From JADGHE01 sp035716025 (GTDB lineage Bacteria; Pseudomonadota; Alphaproteobacteria; Rhizobiales; Xanthobacteraceae), in NCBI GenBank assembly GCA_035716025.1, contig DASTKH010000043.1, positions 1 to 64,000 of the forward strand: 64,000 nucleotides of DNA. Reading direction: 5' to 3'. The notes beneath the pieces were generated by a model that was given only the letters and a program-made list of their open reading frames with translations, was not told where the DNA came from and searched no databases. Below, piece after piece: positions 51,734 through 59,360 of the stretch (within the stretch, counting starts at the first letter, position 1; each line of letters starts with the position of its first letter). Both the position numbers and the translations under genes were made by a program.

Positions 51734-52630
51734 TCAGTCATCATGCACGGCAGCCTTGCGCCGATGCCGGGCGGACTCTTCCGGCACGGTCGCGAGGTCC
51801 TGATCGAACACGATCCGCTCCGTGCCGGAGAGCGCGACAAAGCGCCGGCCGCGGGCGCGCCCGATGAGCGTCAGCCCCGCTTTGCGGGCAAGCTCGACCC
51901 CCCAGGCGGTGAATCCGGATCGCGATACGAGGATCGGGATGCCCATGCGCACGGTCTTTATCACCATTTCCGAGGTGAGCCGTCCCGTGGTGTAGAAAAT
52001 CTTGTCGTGCGCCGGAACGCGTTCCAGGAACATCCAGCCGGCGATCTTGTCGACGGCGTTGTGACGGCCGACGTCCTCCATGTACACCAGCGGCCGATCT
52101 TCCTGCGCGAGCACGCAGCCGTGGATGGCGCCGGCTTCGAGGTAAAGCGAGGGCGTGGTGTTGATCGTGGCCGTCAGGCTGTAAAGCCAGGAGGTCTTCA
52201 GGGTCGCAGGCGGCAGCACCGCCGTCTCGATGACGTCCATGAGGTCGCCGAACACGGTGCCCTGCGCGCAGCCCGAGGTCTGCACCTTTTTCTTGAGTTT
52301 CTCCTCGTAATCGGTCGCCCGTTGCGTGCGCACCACCACGACCGAGAGTTCGGCGTCATGGTCGATGTCGGTCACGACATCGTCCGGCCGCAGCATGTTC
52401 TGGTTGAGGAGATAGCCGAGCGCGAGATAGTCGGGGTAGTCGCCGATGGTCATGGCCGTGACGATCTCCTGACTGTTCAGAAAGATCGTCAGGGGACGTT
52501 CCACCGTCACCCGCGTCTCGATGGGGCCGCCCGACTGATCGACCCCCGCGACCCGCTCGGTCAGGCGCGGGTCCTCGGGATCGGGGCGGATGCGGTAAGG
52601 ATCGCGGGCCGGATCGAAAACCTTCTGCAT
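51734..52630 (-). CDS. fdhD: Formate dehydrogenase sulfurtransferase FdhD
   Basis: FdhD (298 aa) passes sulfur from a cysteine desulfurase to the molybdenum cofactor of formate dehydrogenase, which is needed for activity. The N-terminal VERPLTIFLNSQEIVTAM, the MEDVGRHNAVDKIAG motif and the C-terminal SRSGFTAWGVELARKAGLTL are diagnostic. At the site of the CxxC motif the sequence reads QTSGCAQGTVFGD, with a single cysteine (C121). No formate dehydrogenase gene lies in the window. It is the first gene of the fdhD-mobA-AGE operon. Confidence 0.94.
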   Translation of the reverse strand: MQKVFDPARDPYRIRPDPEDPRLTERVAGVDQSGGPIETRVTVERPLTIFLNSQEIVTAMTIGDYPDYLALGYLLNQNMLRPDDVVTDIDHDAELSVVVVRTQRATDYEEKLKKKVQTSGCAQGTVFGDLMDVIETAVLPPATLKTSWLYSLTATINTTPSLYLEAGAIHGCVLAQEDRPLVYMEDVGRHNAVDKIAGWMFLERVPAHDKIFYTTGRLTSEMVIKTVRMGIPILVSRSGFTAWGVELARKAGLTLIGRARGRRFVALSGTERIVFDQDLATVPEESARHRRKAAVHDD

Positions 52631-52696
52631 GCCGGCATCCTAGCGCGTGCGGCAGGCAGGGTCATGCAGGAACGCACGAAGGCGCGGAAGCGCCGG

Positions 52697-52718
52697 GGCG
52701 CGGACGGGCATCCGCGCC
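52697..52718 (-). terminator. GC hairpin downstream of small ORF
   Basis: GGCGCGGA (52697-52704) and TCCGCGCC (52711-52718) form an 8-bp perfect stem with a six-base loop. It lies between the possible small gene at 52739 and fdhD. No T-run follows, so it is a weak terminator candidate. Confidence 0.3.
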
Positions 52719-52738
52719 GTCGTGTCAGCCGCAAGGCG

Positions 52739-52924
52739 TCAGCCGGGAGGCAGAGACCCGTGCTTCTCATGCCATTTCGGCCCCGGACCGCGCATGTAAT
52801 AGCGCTCGGGCCGGTACGGATCGAAGAGAGACCTGAGGAGAGCCTGCCAGGCACCAGGGATGAGCCGAGCAAGGCGCGGCGCCGGGAGCGCGCTCCGCAT
52901 CGCCGAGGCAAGAGAGTGAGCCAT
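52739..52924 (-). CDS. Possible small protein of unknown function
   Basis: A 61-residue frame with an ATG and a GGGAAAG ribosome site about five bases upstream. The N-terminal half is weakly amphipathic and basic; the C-terminal half is rich in Pro, Tyr and charged residues (FDPYRPERYYMRGPGPKWHE). I recognise no family. It lies upstream of fdhD on the same strand. Supported only by the ribosome site, its non-shadow position and its protein-like composition. Confidence 0.45.
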   Translation of the reverse strand: MAHSLASAMRSALPAPRLARLIPGAWQALLRSLFDPYRPERYYMRGPGPKWHEKHGSLPPG

Positions 52925-53353
52925 GACGCTTTCCCATCACGTCCGGGCGCGGTTTCATCCGCTCGCACTTTGGTCGCGGGATTTGGCAGCCCGGTTCAGC
53001 CCGTATTTTGCTGCGAATTCGAGTAAAGAATCGGTTGTAACGACGGCATTTGGCGGCGAATTCGAGGCGATTGGTTAACCGGCCCTCACCCGCATCGACA
53101 AAGCCGCATGGCATTGCGCGTTCGCGCGCGTCACCATGCCGCGCTCAATTCCCGCCCGATTGGGCGAATGCTGTCCGGGCGTGAACCTCGGCGCGAAGGA
53201 GAGCAACAAACCATAGGTTCGGGCCGAACGGGTGTGATGTTCCCCACAGGTTCGCCCATCGGGGTGCGGCATCATCGCCGGGACGAACAGGACTAAAGCG
53301 ACGATGATGCTGCCGAGCAAAGCGGGAGCGCCGATCTCGAGCGAGGAACGACC
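52925..53353. other. Gap upstream of caspase-like gene
   Basis: A 429-base stretch with no supported gene. It is AT-richer than most of the window between about 53000 and 53090 and contains an 11-base direct repeat, GCGAATTCGAG, at 53013-53023 and 53056-53066, followed by TTGGTTAACC at 53070-53079. The promoter of the first caspase-like gene should lie here. A short plus-strand frame at 53108-53296 shows no family resemblance. Confidence 0.45.
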
Positions 53354-54970
53354 ATGTTGACCCGCCTGGTTCTTCTCTGCGCCCTCTTCACGGCCGGCCT
53401 AACGTCCGCACTCGCGGCCGCGGAGCGCCGGGTCGCGCTGGTCATCGGAAATTCCAACTACGAGCATGCCGCCTCACTGCGCAATCCACGCAACGACGCG
53501 CGCGAAATGGCCGACACGCTCAGGAAGCTCGGCTTCAAGGTGCTGCTCGGCGTGGACCTCGACCAGCAGAGCTTCGCCCGCACGATCGATCAATTCGGCC
53601 GCATGCTCGACGATGCGGATGTGGGACTTCTCTTCTATGCAGGGCACGGTTTGCAGATCAACGAGCGCAACTATCTCGTCTCGACCAACGCCCAGCTCGC
53701 GAGCGAATTCCTGATTCCCGCCGAGACGATCGACCTCGATTCCATCATTCGGCTGATGGAATCCAAGACGCCCATCAACATCGTCTTCCTCGATGCCTGC
53801 CGGAACAACCCGCTCGCCGAAGATCTCAGGAAGAACCTCGCCGCGCTCAATCGCAGCGTGTCGCTCGGCCGCGGGCTTGCGCGTGTGGAAACGAAGGGAC
53901 GCGATACCTTGATTGCGTTCGCCGCTGCCCCGGGCCAGGAGGCCGCGGACGGCAACGGCCAGCACAGCCCATTCACGACCGCGCTTCTCAAGCGCATGCC
54001 GCAGCCCGGGGTGGAAGTTTCGGTGATGCTCAAGCAGGTCGCCGCGGACGTGCGCGAGCTCACGCGCAACAACCAGCGCCCGCAGCAGATTTCGGACATG
54101 AGCCGCCTCTTCTACTTTGCCAAGGCGGACCTCGCACCACTGCCCACCCCGGTGGCCGTGGTCGACGGAGAGCAGGCAAAGCCCGCCGGTCAAATGGCGA
54201 CACCCGCGGAAGATCGTCAGCTCGACGTCGCCTTCTGGAACGCCGCGCAGGCTGCCGACCATTGCGATGCGGTCAAGGCCTACCTCCGCCGCTTCCCGAA
54301 CGGGCTGTTCGTCGAACTCGCCCGCCTGTCCGAGCGCCGTCTGTGCGATCCCGCGCGCCGTGTGGCGATCGGTCCGAACGAGAAGGCTTCCGCTCCTGCC
54401 GGCAACGAGAACGCCGCCCCTGCCGCGGTGTCCGCCGAGAAGGCCGTCCAGCCCGACGCCGAGCCGCCCGCGGTCGCGCCCGCGAAAATGGCAGCCCTGC
54501 CGGACAAGCCTGCGGCGCCCGCGGCGACGCCGCGCAACCCCGCCGAGCTTGCCCGCAACGCGCAACTTGAGCTGATCCGGCTCGGCTGCGGCGACATCGA
54601 GGCCGACGGGGAGTGGGGCGCGGATTCCCGCAAGGCGGTGCGGCTCTTCAACACGCACGCCAAGGCCAAGCTCGATCCGCAGGAGCCGACCGAAAAGCTG
54701 CTTGCGGCCCTGCGGGCCAAGTCCGACCGGGTCTGCCCGGTGACCTGCGGCGACGGCTACCGGGCGAAGGGCAATACCTGCGTTGCCGTCAAGAAGCCGA
54801 CCCCTCAGAAGCGGCGTGCGACCCGCAAGAGCCCCGAGCGGCCGCCGCGCGTGCGGGAGGTGGTCCGAGAGGACTATGCGCCGCCCGCGCATCCGCCGCG
54901 GGCCAGCGTCGCACCCTCGGTTGGCCTCATGCTGATGTACGGTGCCGGCCGGTTCCGCTTCCGTCACTGA
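53354..54970 (+). CDS. Secreted caspase-like protein (copy 1)
   Basis: A 538-residue exported protein of the peptidase C14 (caspase/metacaspase-like) family. A signal peptide (about residues 1-23) precedes the p20-like domain (about 25-250): RRVALVIGNSNYEHAASLRN, then the catalytic histidine in LLFYAGHGLQI (H98) and the cysteine in IVFLDACRNNPLAED (C149). A Pro/Ala-rich linker leads to a peptidoglycan-binding-like module (about 395-450; ADGEWGADSRKAVRLFN) and a short cysteine motif, CPVTCGDGYRAKGNTCV. Both catalytic residues are intact. A near-identical plan is found in the next gene. Confidence 0.88.
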   Translation: MLTRLVLLCALFTAGLTSALAAAERRVALVIGNSNYEHAASLRNPRNDAREMADTLRKLGFKVLLGVDLDQQSFARTIDQFGRMLDDADVGLLFYAGHGLQINERNYLVSTNAQLASEFLIPAETIDLDSIIRLMESKTPINIVFLDACRNNPLAEDLRKNLAALNRSVSLGRGLARVETKGRDTLIAFAAAPGQEAADGNGQHSPFTTALLKRMPQPGVEVSVMLKQVAADVRELTRNNQRPQQISDMSRLFYFAKADLAPLPTPVAVVDGEQAKPAGQMATPAEDRQLDVAFWNAAQAADHCDAVKAYLRRFPNGLFVELARLSERRLCDPARRVAIGPNEKASAPAGNENAAPAAVSAEKAVQPDAEPPAVAPAKMAALPDKPAAPAATPRNPAELARNAQLELIRLGCGDIEADGEWGADSRKAVRLFNTHAKAKLDPQEPTEKLLAALRAKSDRVCPVTCGDGYRAKGNTCVAVKKPTPQKRRATRKSPERPPRVREVVREDYAPPAHPPRASVAPSVGLMLMYGAGRFRFRH

Positions 54971-55239
54971 GGCAAGACCGGTCGCTGGGGTTGTGAGGGG
55001 CCTGCGGTCGGTTGTGCGGCTCGTCCTTGCGGACACGCAGGTGTGATGGGTGAGAGACGGCTTAAAGTTCGGTCTGCCGCCCTGTCATGAACCTGCGTTC
55101 CGAGAGGTACGACGAATCGGCGGATGTGCGGCTGCGCCGCTCGCCCATCCCCGCCCGTCTAGGGTAATGTTGGGCGTGGAGGGGCGTTTGTCGCCGATTG
55201 CGGAATTCGCCGAGGGCCGAGCTTTCAAAGGGGATGACA

Positions 55240-56859
55240 ATGCTCACCAGGTTCGCGCTTTTGATCGGATTGATCGCGGCGAGCCTCGGCCTCGCCCGTG
55301 AGGCGCACGCGGAGCGGCGCGTCGCCCTCGTGATCGGCAACGCCAACTATATTCACGCGGCGGCCCTCAGGAATCCACGCAACGACGCGCGCGAAATGGC
55401 CGAGATCCTCAAGGGGCTCGGGTTCGAGGTTCAGCTCGGTCTCGATCTGGACCAGCAGAGTTTCGCGCGGGCGCTGGAAGGCTTCGCCCGCAGCCTCGAG
55501 GGTGCGGACGTGGCCCTGTTTTTCTATGCCGGGCACGGCCTGCAGATAAACGAGAAGAATTATCTCGTTTCGGTGAACGCGCAGCTTGCGAACGAATTTC
55601 TCGTCTCGTCGGAGACGATCGAGGTCGACTCCGTCCTGAGGCTCATGGAGTCGAAGGTGCCGGTCAATCTCGTGTTCCTCGACGCCTGTCGCAACAACCC
55701 GCTGGCGGAGGATTTGCGCAAGAATCTGGTCGCGCTCAAGCGCAGCGCCGTCCTCGGCCGCGGCCTTGCGCGCATCGAACCGACAGGACGGGACACCCTC
55801 ATCGCGTTTGCGGCGGCTCCGGGCCAAGAAGCCGCCGATGGCGCATCGCAACACAGTCCGTTCACGGGCGCGCTGCTCAAGCACATCACCACGCCGAACC
55901 TCGAAGTCTCGGTGATGCTCAAGAAGGTCGCCGCCGACGTGCGGGAGGCCACCAAGAATGCCCAGCGCCCGCAGCAGCTGAGCGACATGAGCCGCACCTT
56001 CTATTTCGCCAAGGCCGAGCCCGCCGTCGCACAAGCCACGGAGCGCCCGCAGCCGTCCGCGGAATCGCCTGCAGCTCTTTCGCAGTACCGGACGGACGAC
56101 CGCGCGCTCGAAGTCGCGTTCTGGAACGCCGCCCAGAACGCCAACCAATGCGAGGCGATCCGCGCCTATCTGCAGCGCTACCCGAACGGCATTTTCGTGG
56201 AGCTCGGGCGCCTGTCCGAGCAGCGCCTGTGCTCGACCGGCCGGAGGATCGACGTTGTGTCGACCCCGCCGAAGCAGGAACCACCCCCGGAGGCGCCGCA
56301 GGCCTCCGCCCCCGTGGCGCCCGCTCCTGCGCCGGCTTCGCCAAAGACCGAGGTGGCCGCCTTGCCGACGCCGGCCGAGGTGTCGCCTCAACCACAGGCT
56401 GCCATCGAGGATCTGGCACGGCCGATCCAGGCGGAGCTGGATCGGCTCGGATGCGACCCCGGCAAGGTCGACGGAATTTGGGGCGAAGCAAGCCGCGACG
56501 CCGCTCGACGGTTCAAGCGGCATGCCAAGGCGTCGCTCGATGTCGACGAACCGTCGCAGGACCTGCTCGATGCCCTGCGCGAGCGGAAGAGCCGCGTGTG
56601 CCCGCTCGAATGCGGCCCGGGCGAACGGGTGCGTGGCGGGGTTTGCGTCGCCGTCGAACCGCCGCGGCGCAACCGCAGGCACGAGGAGACGACACGCGAC
56701 CGCCGGCGCCACCGCCCCGCCGCAGCGGAGGTGCGGCGGCCGTGGACGCCGCCGCACGAAGCGGCCCGGCCTGCGCCGGCCGCGAGAGCGCCGGAGCGCT
56801 GCGTGATCGATCTCGGCTACGGGCGAACCGCGAACTGCGACGCCGGCGGCGGTCGCTGA
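55240..56859 (+). CDS. Secreted caspase-like protein (copy 2)
   Basis: A 539-residue paralogue of the preceding gene. Signal peptide (about 1-24), caspase-like domain with LFFYAGHGLQI (H99) and LVFLDACRNNPLAED (C150), a shared DRALEVAFWNAAQNANQCE region, a Pro-rich linker with peptidoglycan-binding-like module (VDGIWGEASRDAARRF) and a CPLECGPGERVRGGVCV motif. The C-terminal 60 residues are Arg-rich and differ from copy 1. The ATG at 55240 has AAAGGGG seven bases upstream and matches the start of copy 1; another ATG lies six bases earlier. It is followed by a hairpin. Confidence 0.88.
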   Translation: MLTRFALLIGLIAASLGLAREAHAERRVALVIGNANYIHAAALRNPRNDAREMAEILKGLGFEVQLGLDLDQQSFARALEGFARSLEGADVALFFYAGHGLQINEKNYLVSVNAQLANEFLVSSETIEVDSVLRLMESKVPVNLVFLDACRNNPLAEDLRKNLVALKRSAVLGRGLARIEPTGRDTLIAFAAAPGQEAADGASQHSPFTGALLKHITTPNLEVSVMLKKVAADVREATKNAQRPQQLSDMSRTFYFAKAEPAVAQATERPQPSAESPAALSQYRTDDRALEVAFWNAAQNANQCEAIRAYLQRYPNGIFVELGRLSEQRLCSTGRRIDVVSTPPKQEPPPEAPQASAPVAPAPAPASPKTEVAALPTPAEVSPQPQAAIEDLARPIQAELDRLGCDPGKVDGIWGEASRDAARRFKRHAKASLDVDEPSQDLLDALRERKSRVCPLECGPGERVRGGVCVAVEPPRRNRRHEETTRDRRRHRPAAAEVRRPWTPPHEAARPAPAARAPERCVIDLGYGRTANCDAGGGR

Positions 56860-56879
56860 AGCCGCGCGCCGCGATCCGA

Positions 56880-56909
56880 GAGCCGCGCTTGCCCTCGCAG
56901 GCGCGGCTC
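56880..56909 (+). terminator. Hairpin after second caspase-like gene
   Basis: GAGCCGCGC (56880-56888) and GCGCGGCTC (56901-56909) form a 9-bp perfect stem with a 12-base loop, 20 bases after the stop codon. There is no T-run, so it is a candidate only. Confidence 0.4.
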
Positions 56910-57013
56910 GCTACATCAGGCGCATATTTCCCTGAAGATCGACGCCGTGGCTTGCGGGGCAGCGCGCGCTAGCGCGGCTTCGTACGGCGCGAATGAGAAG
57001 GTCAGCGCCGCCG

Positions 57014-58669
57014 ATGGCCCGACAGTTCATCTACCATATGCAGGGTCTCTCGAAGACCTATCCCGGCAACCGCAAGGTGCTGGATGATATCAATCTGTCT
57101 TTCTATCCCGACGCCAAGATCGGCGTGCTGGGGGTGAACGGCGCCGGCAAATCCACCTTGCTGCGCATCATGGCGGGGCTCGACACCGAATATACCGGGG
57201 AGGCCTGGGCGGCCGAGGGCGCGCGCGTCGGCTATCTGCCGCAGGAACCGCAACTCGACGTCACGCGCAGCGTGCGGGACAATGTGATGGACGGGGTGGC
57301 CGAAAAGCGCGCCCTGCTCGACCGCTACAACGAGCTTGCCGCCAATTATTCGGACGACACGGCCGAAGAGATGGCGCAGCTCCAGGACAAGATCGACAGC
57401 CTCAATCTGTGGGACTTGGACGCCCAGGTCGATCAGGCCATGGAGGCGCTGCGCTGCCCGCCCGACGAGGCCGATGTGAGCACGCTGTCAGGCGGCGAAC
57501 GCCGGCGGGTGGCGCTCTGCCGCCTGCTGCTCGAAGCGCCCGATCTGCTGCTGCTCGACGAGCCCACCAACCATCTCGACGCCGAGACGGTGGCCTGGCT
57601 CGAAGGGCACTTGCGCAACTATCCGGGCGCCATCCTCATCGTCACCCACGACCGCTATTTCCTCGACAACGTCACCGGCTGGATTCTCGAGCTCGACCGC
57701 GGCCGGGGCATTCCCTACCAGGGGAACTACAGCTCCTGGCTCGTGCAGAAGCAGAAGCGGCTCGAGCAGGAGGGCCGGGAAGAGGAAGCACGCCAACGCA
57801 CGCTGGCTGCGGAACAGGAGTGGATCGCGGCCTCCCCGCGCGCCCGGCAAGCGAAATCGCGCGCGCGTTACCAGCGCTACGAGGAGCTGCTGCAGAAATC
57901 CAACGAGAAGCAGACGACGCAGACCGCACAGATCGTCATCCCGGTAGCGGAGCGGCTCGGTCAGAACGTCATCGATTTCGAGGGGTTGTCGAAAGGCTTC
58001 GGGGACAATCTGTTGATCGACAACCTGACCTTCAGCCTGCCGCCGGGCGGGATCGTCGGCGTTATCGGTCCAAACGGGGCCGGCAAAACGACCCTGTTCC
58101 GCATGATCACGGGGCAGGAGACGCCGGATGCGGGGACGATCCGAATCGGCGAGACGGTCACGCTTGGCTATGTCGACCAGTCGCGCGATACGCTGGACGG
58201 CTCGAAGAGCGTCTGGGAGGAAATCTCCGGCGGCAACGACGTTATCTATCTCGGCAAGCGCGAGATGAATTCCCGCGCCTATTGCAGCGCGTTCAATTTC
58301 CGCGGGGCGGACCAGCAGAAGAAGGTTGCCAATCTCTCGGGCGGGGAGCGCAATCGCGTGCACCTTGCCAAGATGCTCAAGTCAGGCGCCAACGTGCTGC
58401 TGCTCGACGAGCCGACCAATGACCTCGACGTTGACACGCTGCGGGCCCTCGAAGAGGCGCTGGAAAGCTTTGCGGGCTGCGCGGTCATCATCAGTCACGA
58501 CCGCTGGTTCCTGGACCGGATCGCGACCCACATTCTGGCCTTCGAGGGCAACAGCCACGTCGAATGGTTCGAGGGGAACTTCCAGGCGTACGAAGAGGAC
58601 AAGAAGCGCCGCTTCGGCATCGACTCGACGATCCCCAAGCGGATTCAATACAAGAAATTTTCGCGCTGA
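57014..58669 (+). CDS. ettA: Energy-dependent translational throttle EttA
   Basis: EttA (551 aa) is a cytoplasmic ABC-F ATPase that binds the ribosomal E site and gates the start of elongation according to ATP/ADP. Two ABC domains are present: Walker A GVNGAGKST with signature LSGGERRR, and GPNGAGKTT with LSGGERNR. The linker between them (QKQKRLEQEGREEEARQR) is helical and charged, and the EttA arm insertion is present in the first domain. No membrane domain is encoded. The ATG at 57014 (MARQFIYHMQGLSKTY) is the standard N-terminus. Confidence 0.97.
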   Translation: MARQFIYHMQGLSKTYPGNRKVLDDINLSFYPDAKIGVLGVNGAGKSTLLRIMAGLDTEYTGEAWAAEGARVGYLPQEPQLDVTRSVRDNVMDGVAEKRALLDRYNELAANYSDDTAEEMAQLQDKIDSLNLWDLDAQVDQAMEALRCPPDEADVSTLSGGERRRVALCRLLLEAPDLLLLDEPTNHLDAETVAWLEGHLRNYPGAILIVTHDRYFLDNVTGWILELDRGRGIPYQGNYSSWLVQKQKRLEQEGREEEARQRTLAAEQEWIAASPRARQAKSRARYQRYEELLQKSNEKQTTQTAQIVIPVAERLGQNVIDFEGLSKGFGDNLLIDNLTFSLPPGGIVGVIGPNGAGKTTLFRMITGQETPDAGTIRIGETVTLGYVDQSRDTLDGSKSVWEEISGGNDVIYLGKREMNSRAYCSAFNFRGADQQKKVANLSGGERNRVHLAKMLKSGANVLLLDEPTNDLDVDTLRALEEALESFAGCAVIISHDRWFLDRIATHILAFEGNSHVEWFEGNFQAYEEDKKRRFGIDSTIPKRIQYKKFSR

Positions 58670-58820
58670 GCGGAACACCCCGCCGGGGCACCGCCTCAGT
58701 CGCAGGCGGCCCCGCGCCTTTGCTTCAGGCGGGCATTCGCGCGCCGCGCGCGGGCGGTCGGAGACACCGCCTGCCCGTCGAGAACGAACCTTGCCGGCAG
58801 CCTGCCCGGCTCGGCCGAGA

Positions 58821-59264
58821 TCAAGCCGCCGAGCTGAAGCTCTCGCCGCTGCCGTTGGCTCGGTGGCCGCCGCCGATGCCGTCCTCGGTCCGCCATTCCG
58901 CGAGCGTCTCGCGGATAGACTCATTGAGCCGGAGGAGCCACTTTTCCGATTCGCGCGCGCGCGTTTCCGCCTTGATCACCCGCGCTTCGAGTGCGCGGAT
59001 GCGATCCTGAGCGGCGGCGAGCTCGTCGATGGCTCGCTTGGCCACTGCGCGGATATGCGCCTCGCTCGCCCGGAACGCCTCGGCAGCCTGTTCGACCGTC
59101 TCGAGGGTCGCCCGCGCTGTCTGCCGCGCCATATCGTCCTGGTCCTCGGCGCTCGGTGTTTGATCGCCCTTGACGATCGCGAGCGACAGTTGACGCGCGA
59201 GACTGTGAAGATCGCTTCCTCTGCCGTTGGAATGCTTGGAAAACGACGGCCTCACGCTTTCCAT
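58821..59264 (-). CDS. Coiled-coil protein of unknown function
   Basis: A 147-residue soluble, highly charged protein that I do not recognise. Residues of about 45-130 form a long predicted helix or coiled coil with Ala/Glu/Arg heptads (AIDELAAAQDRIRALEARVI). The N-terminus is polar, and the C-terminus is Gly/Ser-rich. The ATG is preceded by AAGGGGGCG. It stands alone between ettA and the transglycosylase gene. Composition and codon use look like its neighbours. Confidence 0.65.
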   Translation of the reverse strand: MESVRPSFSKHSNGRGSDLHSLARQLSLAIVKGDQTPSAEDQDDMARQTARATLETVEQAAEAFRASEAHIRAVAKRAIDELAAAQDRIRALEARVIKAETRARESEKWLLRLNESIRETLAEWRTEDGIGGGHRANGSGESFSSAA

Positions 59265-59360
59265 TTACGCCCCCTTATTCCGCCCATTTTGTCAGCCTTC
59301 AGTATCGTGGTCCGCGCAAGCCTCGCGGACAACGACACTTTGGCCATACTTAACAATTGA

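Noticed and set aside
53108..53296. Small plus-strand frame upstream of the caspase-like gene
   Set aside because: No ribosome site, no domain, Arg/His-rich composition.
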